From: Hermatobates lingyangjiaoensis
Lineage: Eukaryota > Arthropoda > Insecta > Hemiptera > Hermatobatidae
Assembly: GCA_026182355.1 (NCBI GenBank)
Contig: JAPFBL010000117.1
Span: 310,001-374,000 of the forward strand
Reading direction: 5' to 3'
DNA length: 64,000 nt
Shown: positions 44,770-56,743 of the stretch, in pieces
Layout: each line of letters starts with the position of its first letter
Numbering within the stretch: position 1 is the first letter of the stretch
Notes under the pieces: generated by a model
Told to the model about the DNA's origin: nothing
Seen by the model: only the letters and a program-made list of their open reading frames with translations
Databases searched by the model: none
Program-made: the position numbers and the translations under genes

Positions 44770-44890
44770 TTTGCTTATCAACGCGAGGACTTCGCACTTC
44801 TTCCCGATGACGACGGATGTCGAAATATCAAAGTGAGTTCTGTAGTGTCTTTCTGTGTTCTTTCCTATGTGTTAAAGTTCAGATATATAT
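44770..44890 (+). mobile_element. PLE family D solo unit, core mutated
   Basis: CCGATGA (44804-44810) replaces CTGATGA. Then follow extra C, helix II GAC/GTC with loop GGAT, GAA, ATAT, C, and AAAGTGAGTT. Flanked by TATATA on both sides. AAGTGAGTT matches the helix I strand of the 57709 copy. Confidence 0.6.
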
Positions 44891-45197
44891 AGTGGCTGTC
44901 TTACTTTATCATCAATCCTGTTCCTTCCTTTACTTGCTTTCTCAGCAGTCACCTCTACCCTAATCCTGCCAAAACCTCCTATTCTTGTAACTGTTTTTCC
45001 TTTTTTTGGACTGGATTTTTTGTTTATGGATTTTTCGTCTACCATGCAAACCATCCATGAAATAAACACAAGTCTTCCGTTGCTGAGCGCAGTGACACTC
45101 TCGTTACTATTCCTGTCAGTACACACGTACTCAGTTTTAATGAATGTTTCTGCATACAGGATCTTTTGTAGATTCTTTTTTCTCCAATGATTTGGTA
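44872..45197 (-). other. Open frame of balanced composition, unidentified
   Basis: A minus-strand frame is open for about 108 codons. It includes WRKKNLQKILYAETFIKT, SNGRLVFISWMVCMVDEK and a lysine-rich stretch KKSSPKKGK, and ends ISEL then stop at 44872. The DNA is GC-richer than its neighbourhood. No domain is recognised and no good splice sites define it; it could be a coding exon remnant or part of a repeat. Confidence 0.25.
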
Positions 45198-48012
45198 TTT
45201 ATACGTTTTTAGTTTGACAAGAACATTTTAACTTATTTTCCGATTATTGAATGTTAGAGTAATCTCCGGTCGATTTCTATTGAAAACTTTTTTAATTATG
45301 TGCTGTAAGGTTAAATGAGTAGAAATATAGAATAATTTTTTTTAGAACTTCTAGATTAAGGTGATTCTTAATGATTTTTTTTTGTTTTCTCTTGAATTCT
45401 AAACCAATAAAGTTCAATTAATATATTTGGTTTCATTCATTTAATGATTGGTATTTGTTAATAATTAATTCGCTGACAATCAATTGAGTTTTTTTGTGAC
45501 TATCTTGTTAAAGTTATAATATACCCTTTGATGAAGTATTATCAAAATTATTGCTAATAAATTTAACGGTCTAATTTCTTGTGTTGTAGCTATAAAAATA
45601 GTCAGTCTAACAGATTTGAAATCATTGATTCTACAACTGTGAGCCAACTTCTATAGAATACTAGGAACTACTGAGACCGATGGGGCCTCTGAGTCATAGA
45701 ATTCGTGCGCAGCGCTGCCGTATATGACCTTCTAGCTTCGGCATTTCATTTTTAACATAAGCTTTGGCTTTTAGTGTCCTTATTCAACTTAATTTTTTTT
45801 TAAAAATAATACACCCATCTAATAACACACTGAGGTATGATCAAATAAACCTCTAAATAGGACTTTGGGGATGTCAAAACAGTTAAATCCACCATATGTC
45901 GAGATCAAATTTTTTTCATGACCACTATCAGTAAAAAGGTTTAAATAAAACAGAAAGTTTTTATTTTAGGCTTTGATTTCAACCTGGAGAACTGAGTTTC
46001 GATTTTGTTTTCAAATTATTTTATTGGACTTTATTTTATGAGATAATGTTGTTTTTTTTAAGAAAAAAACTAACCCACGTTAATTATTAATTCCTTTTGT
46101 AAATGCCTTTTATACGTAATAGTTAATCAATATAATAAAACTAATTACCTATAAGATTGTGAATTGAGTTAGTTTATCGTCGCATGCTCCCACCAAATAA
46201 TTAGTTTTTGTTCCGTGTTGTCATTTTAAAGTTTTTTTGGGCAGACATACAAAATAATATGTAATACCATATTACATTACATTTTACAATGATATGTAAA
46301 AATTGAGGAATGTCAACATCTATGAAGAATATAGAGGACTATTTTCGGTGTAAAGTATTTTTTCAATAATTATTCAATTTGTCTTCCTATTACTGTATAA
46401 TCCAATTAATTGAATTATTTGTTACTGATTGTCATTTTAAATTCCAAAATAATTTTTTTAATCAAGAAATTCATTGATCTTGCAGCAGATTATTGATTAT
46501 CCTGCCTCCAGGGTTATTTATGCATAGGCGTATTTCTCAATAAAATGTTAATTTTAATTATGTCTGATCAAGTCAGATAAATATTAATGATTTATTATGC
46601 CTCTGTTCAAAGTACATTATTATGACTGTTTTCCCATAATTAAACTCATTAGTGTCAATAATATAATTTACGATGAAGTACGATGTAAATTGTAAATTAA
46701 AATTTTTAAGATTTCTTTTTCTAAAGATTCCCCAAGCAGTAACCGTTTGCTGTGTATAAGAAAGCAAGGAATACGTTTAATTCTGCCCAATTTTATTTTT
46801 GCTCATCCCCAAAATGACAAATTATCTTATCTCTTATTAAATATATGTTTTTGAGGGTGTTGAGAGGCTGCTTTCTTAATTTGTTTCCTAAATGAATCTA
46901 CAATATATTTTCTATTACTACTTATTAAAATGTCTTTCTTCTTTATTGAGAAATCTTTAACAGCGTATAACAAAGTTGATCTCTAATTTTGTACCAGGAA
47001 CCAGTTTAATGTCAAATGCCCTAGTTCTACTAATAATGGATGACTTGATCCACTTTTAGGTTTGATAACTATCTCTTATTAGTTATTTCAATGTTGATAC
47101 TTTAGGTTTTATTTTAAACAAAATCACTGCTATTGGAAAGTGGTATAGTACGACAGGTATTTATACATTCACATATAAATGTTTTAGCAAAATATACACA
47201 GACAAAAAACTAAAATTGCGAGTTAAACAATATCTATAAATAGTTACAGACTAAATTGTAGTGTATTATTTTTTCATATAAACGTATGATTAGGTTAAAC
47301 TGGAAATAAATAAAAATTAAAGAATAAAATAAATTAGAAAGATATGCTTGTTTTTAGGAATATTATCAAAACTTCATTAAGTAAAATTAACAGGTCAAAC
47401 TATCGTAATCTAGGATATGTTAGTATTGGTTTATTAAATTCATACATAGTTTTAACGAGAACGTTATTCTTGTCTACCAAGGTTAACAAAATCAGCAAAT
47501 GCTTTTTTTAAGTATTTCTTCATGAATTCCTGACTTGTGATCCTTGTGTTTCCGTGCTTTGCTGTTTACGGCCATTAAAATCACTATGTTATTATCTTTC
47601 TTCCGTATCTATCGCTTCTCTCAAAACCATAGCACTAGTTCGCTTTATCTCTCTCGATTCACAAAAAAATATCTCTGACGGACACCAGTCAGTGTATTAA
47701 ACACTGTTATCTTTTTTTTGGGGGGTTTTTTTGTGGTTTTTTGACACTGGTCTCATTTTATGTTTCCATTCTAAAATATTGTTATATTAAGATTTCACAA
47801 TGAATACCTGAAACAAAAATCAATGTGAAATAAAACTGACACAGTCATTTTGAGCCACAGTCAATGAGGACACGGATAACTACTTTTTTTTTGGTTTAAA
47901 AGTCTTAGTACTATTTTTGAATTTTTTTTTAATTGTAATTTAGTTGCTAATATATAATGTTTTATATGTTTGCCATGACACCTCAAACATTGTTTTATAG
48001 AACCATTGATCT
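45198..48012. other. Unassigned AT-rich DNA
   Basis: A decayed FB1 arm lies at about 45953-46010 (CAACCTGGAGAACTGAGT). Nothing else recognised. Confidence 0.3.
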
Positions 48013-48318
48013 GGAAAAGAAAAAGTAAGACGAAAAGATTAAAAAAGACACAATTTTAAATTTGGAAACTTTTTGGAAGATAAAAGTATTTATTCAGTTA
48101 ACAATTTAGTGATGGTTTCTAAGTAATATTTATGCTTTCGCAGATAGTTTAAAATGCACAATAAACATTTTTTTTATTGACGTGTTTTAAACTATCTGTG
48201 GAAGCATAAATAATACTTAGAAACCATCACTAAATTGTTAACTGAATAAATGCATTTATCTTCCAAAAATTTCCAAATTAAAAATGGTGTCATTTTTAAT
48301 ATTTTCGTCTTACTTTTC

Positions 48319-48322
<4 letters not shown>
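48013..48322. repeat. Long inverted repeat (about 140-bp arms)
   Basis: Arms 48013-48157 and 48182-48322 are inverted copies with scattered mismatches around a T/A-rich loop. They share GCAGATAGTTTAAAA, GGTTTCTAAGTA and AGTAAGACGAAAA motifs. The right arm ends exactly where a 50-bp (TA)n begins, as in the PLE inverted pairs, but no PLE coding sequence is recognisable. Confidence 0.88.

Positions 48323-48372
<50 letters not shown>
48323..48372. repeat. (TA)n microsatellite
   Basis: About 50 bp of uninterrupted TA. Confidence 0.97.
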
Positions 48373-48374
<2 letters not shown>

Positions 48375-48500
48375 TCAGGGTAGCTCAGTCAATTTATTCA
48401 CGCGGAAGGTGTATATATCTGAGTACGACGTTCTTCAGAGAGGACGTTAAGCCATCGGTCCCGAGCCTGTATGTTGTAAGGTACTCGTTAAATATTCCTA
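48373..48500 (+). repeat. Possible SINE-like segment
   Basis: GGGTAGCTCAGTC (48378-48390) resembles a tRNA A box. About 70 bp on, CGGTCCCGAGCC is a poor B-box match. The segment is GC-richer, follows a TA tract, and contains GGACGTTAAGCC, a phrase common in invertebrate repeats. Assignment is uncertain. Confidence 0.25.
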
Positions 48501-49617
48501 CTCAAAATGCACTTCCGTTAGGTAAGATTTACGACTCCCAATCTAGAATCTATAGAATCATAGATCAAACAAAAAGCCGGTAAAAGTCTGACATTATCAC
48601 CTGCTAGGAGATTGGTTTAAAAAAAAATATTTAAATATACTTTGTATCGGTCGGTGGACGTTTTCACGTCTTCACTCGAGTGTTTTGTCAGTTTATTTGT
48701 TCTTTCTGTTTCTGTTTCTCCTTACTCGTTTTTCTGTTTCTCCTCAGCTAATGAGGGCAAGATAGCCCAAATGATTGATAATCATAAGTGGTGGTCTTTT
48801 TTTTTGTTTTCTAGTTGTAACTTTAATTATAAAGTCAAGTTTTTTCAGTTTTAGTCACATTTCTTAATTTCATACTCTAGTTTAGATGTTAAAAATAAAT
48901 ATAGTGAATGAAGACTTTACAATTTACTAAAAAGCAGTACGTTTGGCTGATTCATAGAACAACACGACGTATGTTATTTTGCACTTCGCATTGCACAACT
49001 GCATAATTAAATGTCTTTCTAGAGTTACATCTACATAACACTACATGAAATATGAAATTAATATTAAAATGCATATCCTTTATAAGGTAATTATTTTATC
49101 TTTTAATGCAATCATAAATTATACATCTAATTTTCCGATGATAACTTCAAAAGTTTTTCGATCGCATTTCTCTCTATTAGATGTTTTCTCAAGTTTAAAT
49201 AACTCTCCCTATCTCTTAACAGTGTTAACATATAGAACTACCAAACTAAAGATGAATTTGCAATTATACATTTGGGACTTATGTTTTTTGATAATAAGTT
49301 ATCTAAACATTTTTTAAAAGATAACTTTTATTTAGTTAATGAAGGATTATTCTTCATTCTGTAAATATGCGTAACATATTGTGATATTTGAAATTTGTAA
49401 AAAAATACTAGCAATTACTATATCAATCTCTAAAAGAGATTATTGTGTCTCATTTGAATAATGAAGTATATAATAGAGGGTCTCTTATTTGTGGTATCTA
49501 TCTTATTGAATCCGTTGTTTTATTTTGTACTCTGTATAATTCAGGGTAATATGAAGTTGCACATACAGGCTGCATATCAATCAAAATTCATGATTAAAAT
49601 GTATTTCAGATGAATTT
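48501..49617. other. Unassigned AT-rich DNA
   Basis: No recognised elements. Open frames of 70-90 codons here are hydrophobic or serine-rich with no support. Confidence 0.3.
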
Positions 49618-49765
49618 ATATATATATATATATATATATTGGCTTTCACCGACAGTCTTGAACGCACGTCTTCTTCTTCTTCCCTTCTACTCTCTTCCTA
49701 ATGACGAACTTTGGTTCGAAATATTGATCTGGTGTTCTTGTTCTTTGTGTGTTGTTTTTTTCAGT
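49618..49765 (+). mobile_element. (TA)n plus PLE family D solo unit, core mutated
   Basis: After a TA tract (49618-49640) a CT-rich stretch leads to CTAATGA (49698-49704, G to A in the core), extra C, helix II GAAC/GTTC with loop TTTG, GAA, ATAT, T, GATC. Same layout as 44500-44660. Confidence 0.6.
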
Positions 49766-50975
49766 TCATTACAGTTCATTTTACTGAAAACAATTTCATG
49801 TAATAGATTGTTAATTTGGTACTTAATGCACACTTATCAAAACTCTTTGTTTAATACCTTGATTGAGGTAATATTTGGCATCATGCTGTGGAATCAACCT
49901 GGTAGAGTGATTCACACTTACTTAAATAGCCGCAAGATACAAAACACTAGTCTAATTTTCCGCACGTATAACTGCACTAATGGTGTTGTCTGTACGTGTT
50001 GGTGTTGAAACGAACAACAATAAAACAAATTGCACCCTATTAGTCATTCTTTATAGTGTTATAATGACTGCACTAAAAATATTTACAGCTCATGGGGTAT
50101 TCAATGGACAATAATTATATTTAAAAAAAATATTAAACAAAATAATTACACAGAGGGAATTAAATGTTCCTTTTAATATTGTTATTATGTGATTTATTTT
50201 TTCCAAACATTATAAGTCTTTTCTAGATTTCTAATAATGTGATGAACTGTGCGCAAAATATCAATGTTTTATTATTATTAAAAGAAAGAGAAAAATGTTA
50301 GTTTTGACATATGTACATTAATTTATGTGTTTTGTTATGGTTAAAAATGCTTTATTAAATACAACTAGAGCGCTCTTTCTTTTATAAAGGACTATTTATA
50401 TGTTCCTTTTCACACTTCTTTGTCGAACAGTCTGGGTTAACAGTGATTGAAAACTTGTTGGGTATTCACTCACCCAAATATGTCCATATAGTAAAAAAAA
50501 AATGAATTTAGAAGTTTATTTTTAGAAGATATAAATTTGATCAAATATTATAATTGATTTGATTCAAGATTAGTAAACTTTATTCATAATAAAGTAAATA
50601 CCAACCTGTTCTTTAAGCAATCAATAATCCATACATCTTCTCCATTGTACCAGTATAAGATAATTAATCTAAAGTTAGTATAATTATTCAGAAAATAATG
50701 TTTTTATAAATTGATTATAACATGATAAATTTGTTTCAATGAGTAAAACAATATAATAATATTGTGGAGGGGCCAAGTTTGCTTCCAGTCAGAGAAGCAA
50801 AAGGCGTGAAATGAAGGCAACTTTCTCAGAAGCCAAGTTTTATTGGCTCATTATCAGCTCTAAAAATATCCTTATTTCTGAAGGTGTTTATTCCAGAAAC
50901 AATATCTTCACATTTAATGAGATGAAAAAACATTTTTAGTTGGTTATTTTTGTTAGTTCTTTGTTCTATTTTTCA
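49766..50975. other. Unassigned AT-rich DNA
   Basis: Nothing recognised. Confidence 0.3.
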
Positions 50976-51748
50976 AAATAAACTCTATATATTTACGTAA
51001 TAAACTCTAATGAGATAAGAGTTACAAAATATCGTATGTATTGTATCAAAATAAACTCTATATATTTATGTAATAAACTCTAATTAGATAAGAGTTACAA
51101 AATTTGTATGTATTGTATCAAAATAAACTCTACATATTTACGTAATAAACACTAATGAGATAAGAGTTACAAAATATCGTATGTATTGTATCAAAATAGA
51201 CTCTATATATTTACGTAATAAACTCTAATGAGATAGGAGTTACAACATACTGTCTGTATAGTATCAAAATAGACTCTATATATTTACGTAATAAACTCTA
51301 ATGAGATAAGAGTTACAAAATATTGTATGTATAGTGTCAAAATAAACTCTACATATTTACGTAATAAACTCTAATGAGATAAGAGTTACAAAATATTGTA
51401 TGTATAGTGTCAAAATAAACTCTACATATTTACGAAATAAACTCTAATGAGATAGGAGTTACAACATACTGTCTGTATAGTATCAAAATAGACTCTATAT
51501 ATTTACGTAATAAACTCTAATGAGATAAGAGTTACAAAATATTGTATGTATAGTGTCAAAATAAACTCTACATATTTACGTAATAAACTCTAATGAGATA
51601 AGAGTTACAAAATATTGTATGTATAGTGTCAAAATAAACTCTACATATTTACGAAATAAACTCTAATGAGATAGGAGTTACAACATACTGTCTGTATAGT
51701 ATCAAAATAGACTCTATATATTTACGTAATAAACTCTAATGAGATAAG
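50976..51748. repeat. 73-bp satellite, about 10.6 copies, with trimer higher-order repeat
   Basis: Units recur every 73 bp (one of 72) with the core AACTCTA(C/T)ATATTTACG and AATGAGATAAGAGTTACAA. From 51266 on, three variants A, B and C alternate in strict order (starts 51266, 51339, 51412, 51485, 51558, 51631, 51704), giving a 219-bp higher-order unit repeated twice plus a partial third. Each monomer can form a hairpin AACTCT...AGAGTT. Confidence 0.97.
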
Positions 51749-52589
51749 GGCTAGGAAACCATAAACGTATGTATGAAATAAAAGCCGTAATCTCTTTCAA
51801 CAAAACAAGTTTTGTTAAATGTTGAAGTTAGTTTAGAGTAGCGAGAGGTGTTAATGACGGCCTTAAGCGATATCAAATAATATTTTATACCTTCAGTCAA
51901 AATCACATCATTGTTAATAACAACAGGAGGAAATAAAAGAAGTATACTTGTATATATTATCAGTGCCTTATAATAAATAAGTGCGGCTTATTATTGTTTA
52001 GGAGACAAAGCTATTTTATAAAAATTAAATTGTGGACCAGAATATGAAATTTTTTAGTAGGACTAAAATATTTTGACGAGAAACGGACCTCCTCAAAATC
52101 TCCATTCACGGAAGCAATAATGACCATAGTATGAATTTATTCAATATTGCAGTGCAAAATACTTTATGAAGTCATCTACATTATTTTCATTATTACCTTT
52201 ATTAAAGAAGAGTCTATTAATTGCATATTTTAAGCAAATAATTTATAATAATGCATAATTAATTCTGAATGAACTTCCCTAATATTTGATTAAAATTGGG
52301 TATTTTAATTTCATTTCGGACAAGTTAAATTAAATTGTATGGAGGAATGTTTGAGTGGAAACAAAGGTAGGTTTGAAATACTAGCTTTAAGCGATCAGAG
52401 AGCACGTGATGCTAATGAGATGGCCTTGTGTCTCTCTGTACTTATTCCTAGTGAGATACAATATATCCCTTTCATGCACTCCATATTTACTATATCTTAC
52501 TATTACGGCATCTATTTTAATTTAATATTATTAATTAACCCATGTTGAATTTTTTATAGCAAGGAATCAAAATAATGAAAAAAAATTCA
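51749..52589. other. Unassigned AT-rich DNA
   Basis: A 69-codon frame at 52339-52548 starts with a clear ATG (MEECLSGNKGRFEILALSDQ) and has fairly balanced composition, but no splice or regulatory support. Confidence 0.25.
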
Positions 52590-53200
52590 ATCTCAAAATT
52601 TTGACGGCTTTAAATGTTTTAAGATCCCCAAAGTTCTTTGAAGTTTTCTCGATTATGTTTGTGTGCATGTGGATGGGTAAATAAGTAAGGAGCATTGGTA
52701 AAAAAGTGGATGGGTATGTATCCAAAAGTTTCATTCTTTGATTGATTAAGTCCACATTATAAAAGAAATTCGGCTCTATAATATAGGTGTGCCCTATTAT
52801 TTTAAAGCAAATCTGCATTATAGAAAAGTTACTTTTTTTGGCAGTATTTGTTTTTAGGGAAATTTGTTTTCTCTTAAAACTCTAGAATATTGAAGCTTGG
52901 TAATTAACATGCAACTGAAAATCAAATTAACAAAAAAAAGTACCAGAATTTTACAATAAACCGCATAGATCAGTTTTTCTATAAAAAGCAAACTTTTGAC
53001 TTATGACAAGTTATAAAAGTTTATGGTTGCGATAGAGGTCACACAGTTTCGTTTTAGATCATGTTAGAATTATACCCCCAAAAAAAAAAATAACTTTTGA
53101 ATAGAATGATCTGAATAGTTCATTGAAATTACGTGGTCAAAAATGAGCATTATAGTACACGTTATGATTTATGAAAATTTTTTTTTTTAAGCCTCAACGA
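52590..53200. repeat. Unnamed dispersed repeat X, copy 1
   Basis: Homologous to 60830-61460 over about 600 bp at roughly 60-65% identity. Conserved blocks are AAGATCCCCAAAGT/GAGGTCCCAAAAGT, GTTTTCTCGAT, TGTGTG...GTGGATGGGTAA, GATTAAGT...CCCTATT and GCATTATAGTAC. Overlapping minus-strand frames in the two copies are not in the same register, so the conservation is probably not coding. Confidence 0.7.
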
Positions 53201-53727
53201 AGTTCCTCATTTTCTTGCCACTTCATCTGACTTCCGCTCTAATGTGACTCTGCTAAATTCTAAAATTGTAAGGCCGCAAATATTAAGATATGACAGGACA
53301 AAATTACGTACTCTTGAAATAATTACTGACCCACTTACTTATGCTTGAATACTGCGTCACAGTAAAGCTCCAATGTTGACAATGGTGGAAGAAAATGTCG
53401 GTCGTCGTTAGCCAAAAAAAAAAAAAAAAAGTTTTATCTTATTTTTTTAATTAATAACTTACTTCTATTTTAATTATAATTTTTTGAGAAATAATAGAGC
53501 TTGAGATTTATATAAATTTTAAAGATATTTAAACAACTAGGGCTATTCCAAATATTTAAAACAATAAATGTAACAAAGTAAATACGTGTGACTCAACAAT
53601 GAAGAAAAAAACCACCATGTTAACATTATAGGACTAAAATTTAAGATCATGTTCATTTCCTTTACTTTGTGGAGAACTTTCATATATGTATCAAAATATA
53701 TATAAATAAAAGAAATATGCATACATA

Positions 53728-54315
53728 CTCTTCTTTATTAACGAACATTCGGTTTACAAACTTTCGGAGATACGAACGGAATATACATGTAAAATTTTTT
53801 GAATATTTAAAAAACAACAAAATGCCTAAGTTAGATGTTGTATTGAGCGTTTTCTCATATCGATTAGGCCGTTGCAATCTTGGAGTAACAGGACCCAAAT
53901 GTACGAATGTTGCAAATCAAATGAATGATGTAATACAGTGCTTAACCTGCATCATTTACGATGAAAAGAAAAAGGACGTCCAATCGTCCTTGGATCGGTT
54001 TTTTCATTCAATTCCCTCAAATGATACTGCATACAATTATTGCTTTCAGTGCTTTATGTTTCACCTCTCTCTCCCTCATATGACATTTCTCTCGTAAGAG
54101 AAAGATATCTCTCGTATTTCTTACACATTTTTATAACGCATATTGTTTTTTTTACTGTATAGTGTTGTTTAAATGCAGTAGAAACCCATAGAGGTTAATT
54201 ACACAAACCCTAGAAATACATTTGACAATAAAAAATGTCTTGTAACGACTTACGAACAAAGTCAACTATCGAACAGCCGTCCGGAACGTATCTCGTTCGT
54301 AAATTGGGAGGCATC
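53728..54315 (+). mobile_element. Possible pogo/Tigger-like remnant
   Basis: The left part has ACGAACATTCGG, TTACAAAC and ATACGAACGGAA. The right part, inverted, has TTTACGAACGAG...TTCGTAAGTCG; serial TTACGAAC motifs are typical of some Tigger termini. Between them a frame ends DEKKKDVQSSLDRFF (about 53960-54004), resembling the C-terminal tail of Tigger/pogo transposases (EEKK-x-x-QxSLDxFF). The catalytic domain is missing and TSDs are not clear. Confidence 0.4.
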
Positions 54316-55912
54316 TGTATATTCACAAAGAAAAGCACAGAATTAAAAGTGCCCACACTAATATTTGTACAAATCGTTCTCATAATAAAATTCTGTTATT
54401 TTTATTAATAATTTAATCTAACTTATTTTAATATGAGGTTGATTGATATAGTTAAAGATTGCAGTAGATAAGTATACATTATAAAATCAATCTTATGTAA
54501 ATATTTTAATTCAAGCAAGCTATTTGATTAATCATAAAATACTGTCGACTAATGAATAAAGTTTTTTTTGCTTTTTAGACAATAGATTAAGAAGTGAGAA
54601 GAAGTTTGACACAAGTGAGTGAAGTTTTGAATATCTTCTCACTTCTTTTAGTTAAAAGATAAATATCTTTTAGTTAATAATATATTATATGTCAAACATT
54701 AATTGTTAACAATGTTGTTCTAAACGCTGTTTGAAATAAATTAGATGGGGAAGCAGTTTGTTTCAGCAATTTCTTTTTGAATGAAGAAGTAATATAAAGG
54801 AATAACTTCATTTATCTTTGAACACAAACAAATTAGGTAGATACAATCCAACTGCTCTGCCATTGATCTATTAAAATCATATACCATATGTATCTAATAA
54901 CAATAGAACTGTGAAGTGATTCTCTGCTGTTATTTTTGAAAAAGGCACATCACACAACTGAAGAAATGTCATACTTTCATACTATCAAAATTTTGAGAAC
55001 AAACATTTTGTAAATATTTTTGCAGGAATTATTATTCCCTCAGGCTGTATTTCTATAAAATCTGTATTTAAGATATATTTTTCTATTTATTAATACTAGA
55101 ATAATGCGAAATATATAAGTATATAACATTTTATTTTTGACTGTCTTAAGTCTATGAGGCTTTCTATAAACAGTATTCATTCAAAAGTGATTATAAAGAC
55201 CCTCAGAGTGACGGAAGGCTTATCAAGAATGAGTTTTGATTGACAGTATTACAGTTGCATCCAAGACGTAATACGCTGCTACGCATAGTTATTTTGAATT
55301 TATGGTTTACTTTAACAATAATAAACAAGGGCTTTCTATTGTTTGAGTGAGTAATGTATTTACATTCGAAATAGTTGGCACTGTCTCAAATAAGAAGTGG
55401 TTCAATATTGTTACTGCCTCGCTTTAAATCAATCTTGGCATTAGTTCAATCTAGTATATGATGTGAGTTGTCGTGCATTTAGCAACACAACAAAAAAATA
55501 TCGCCTTTACAACAATATAAGTTATTGCAAAGTGAAATCGTTCACTGAATAAATGACTATTTCATTTCATGACTGAAGTTAGTTAAAAGTGTTTTGATTG
55601 CTCCTGCCGGAACAGCATTGTTTGTGTTGAAGCAACAGTGCCTGTCACTATCGGCCGATGCCAAATTGGAATAGCTCTCAGCTATTTTTGGATCTGTTGT
55701 CTTTGCTTTGTGACAAAAGGCTGACCGTTACAAATTCGACAGTCTTCTATTGCTTATGGCTTCCATTACATGTAGGGCTTTATCAAAAGACTTTCCCAGG
55801 CATCATTCCTCCCTCTTTATAAGACTATTTATTTAAATTTATTCATGGATTATTCCACTTTTCTGTAATATATATATAAATTTTTGTCAAATTATATTTT
55901 GTCAAAATATAT

Positions 55913-55916
<4 letters not shown>
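54316..55916. other. Mostly AT-rich DNA with one regulatory-like block
   Basis: Positions about 55590-55830 are GC-richer and lack open frames. They contain CTTTGCTTTGTGACAAAAGG, with Sox-type CTTTGT/ACAAAA sites. A candidate enhancer or old repeat. Confidence 0.25.
54589..54647. repeat. 14-bp-arm inverted repeat
   Basis: AAGAAGTGAGAAGA (54589-54602) and its exact inverse (54634-54647) around a 31-nt loop. Confidence 0.85.

Positions 55917-55960
<44 letters not shown>
55917..55960. repeat. (TA)n microsatellite
   Basis: About 44 bp of TA abutting the palindrome at 55961. Confidence 0.97.
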
Positions 55961-55965
<5 letters not shown>

Positions 55966-56109
55966 TTCACAAACGAAGAAAAGCAACACACAGAGAAAGA
56001 GACACACTTACAAACTCAAATTTTCTCCTGAAGACGGATCATCCGAAAATTTGAGTTTGTAAGTGTGTCTCTTTCTCTGTGTGTTGCTTTTCTTCGTTTG
56101 TAAACTGAT
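55961..56109. mobile_element. PLE family E: palindrome with hammerhead-like loop
   Basis: Arms 55961-56024 and 56046-56109 (64 bp, one mismatch) are inverted copies. The 21-nt centre holds CTGAAGA (56028-56034), extra C, and GGA/TCC helix II. It runs into GAA, AATT, T and GAG, which pairs with CTC just 5' of the core. The structure equals a forward terminus fused to an inverted copy of its own 3' flank. TA tracts lie on the left and, after 40 bp, on the right. Confidence 0.75.
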
Positions 56110-56194
56110 TTGCGTCCAGTTTGGATCGTTTTTTCGAATTTTAAGTGGATATATATATAAATATTGATAAAAGTATCGACAGTGGAATAGAAAC

Positions 56195-56410
56195 AAAACT
56201 AAAGCTTATTGGGACTCGGTCAGTTCTTCAGGTTCAAAATAAACTCTCATTGCCAACATTTCATTATTTTTCTTTGTAAAATAATTTGTAATGTAATACT
56301 TAGTTTTTCTGTTTCAAAATGTATACTTCTGCCTATGAAAAAGATTTTAAATAAAGACCAAAGCGTTGGCAATGAGAGAACTGACCGGATCTCGATAAAC
56401 TTTAGTTTTG
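56195..56410. repeat. FB1 foldback element with truncated right arm
   Basis: Left arm 56195-56271 (GGGACTCGGTCAGTTCTTCAG...) and right arm 56349-56410 (AAGCGTTGGCAATGAGAG...CTGACCGGATCTCGATAAA) are inverted. The right arm lacks the middle ~20 bp present in the left. Confidence 0.8.
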
Positions 56411-56461
56411 TATGTATATAATATCAGCAACAAGATTTCAAATAAAGACGTGAAATAACAA

Positions 56462-56635
56462 TCAATGATCAGACCACAATATGATATGAAAAAAAAAGAC
56501 CAAGATATTTCAACCACAACAAGCAGTCCTTGTCAGAGTTCAGTTTGGGTTTTTGACTCTGACGAAGATCCCTTGTTGTGGTTGAAAGATTTCAGTCTTT
56601 CTTTTTTCATTTCATATTATGGTATGATCATATAC
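56462..56635. mobile_element. PLE family C: inverted pair of 3' ends
   Basis: 56462-56535 is the inverted end (core decayed to CTGACAA on the minus strand) and about 56540-56635 the forward end with CTGACGA at 56559-56565. Helix II has changed on both strands to CCACAAC/GTTGTGG-type pairing. A long TA/TATG array follows at once. Confidence 0.8.
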
Positions 56636-56658
56636 ATATATATATATATATATCTATG

Positions 56659-56690
<32 letters not shown>

Positions 56691-56740
56691 TGTATGTATA
56701 TGTATATATCTATGTATGTATATATATATATATATATATA
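56636..56740. repeat. (TA)n / (TATG)n microsatellite
   Basis: TA tracts flank about eight TATG repeats (56664-56699). Confidence 0.95.
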
Positions 56741-56743
56741 ATT

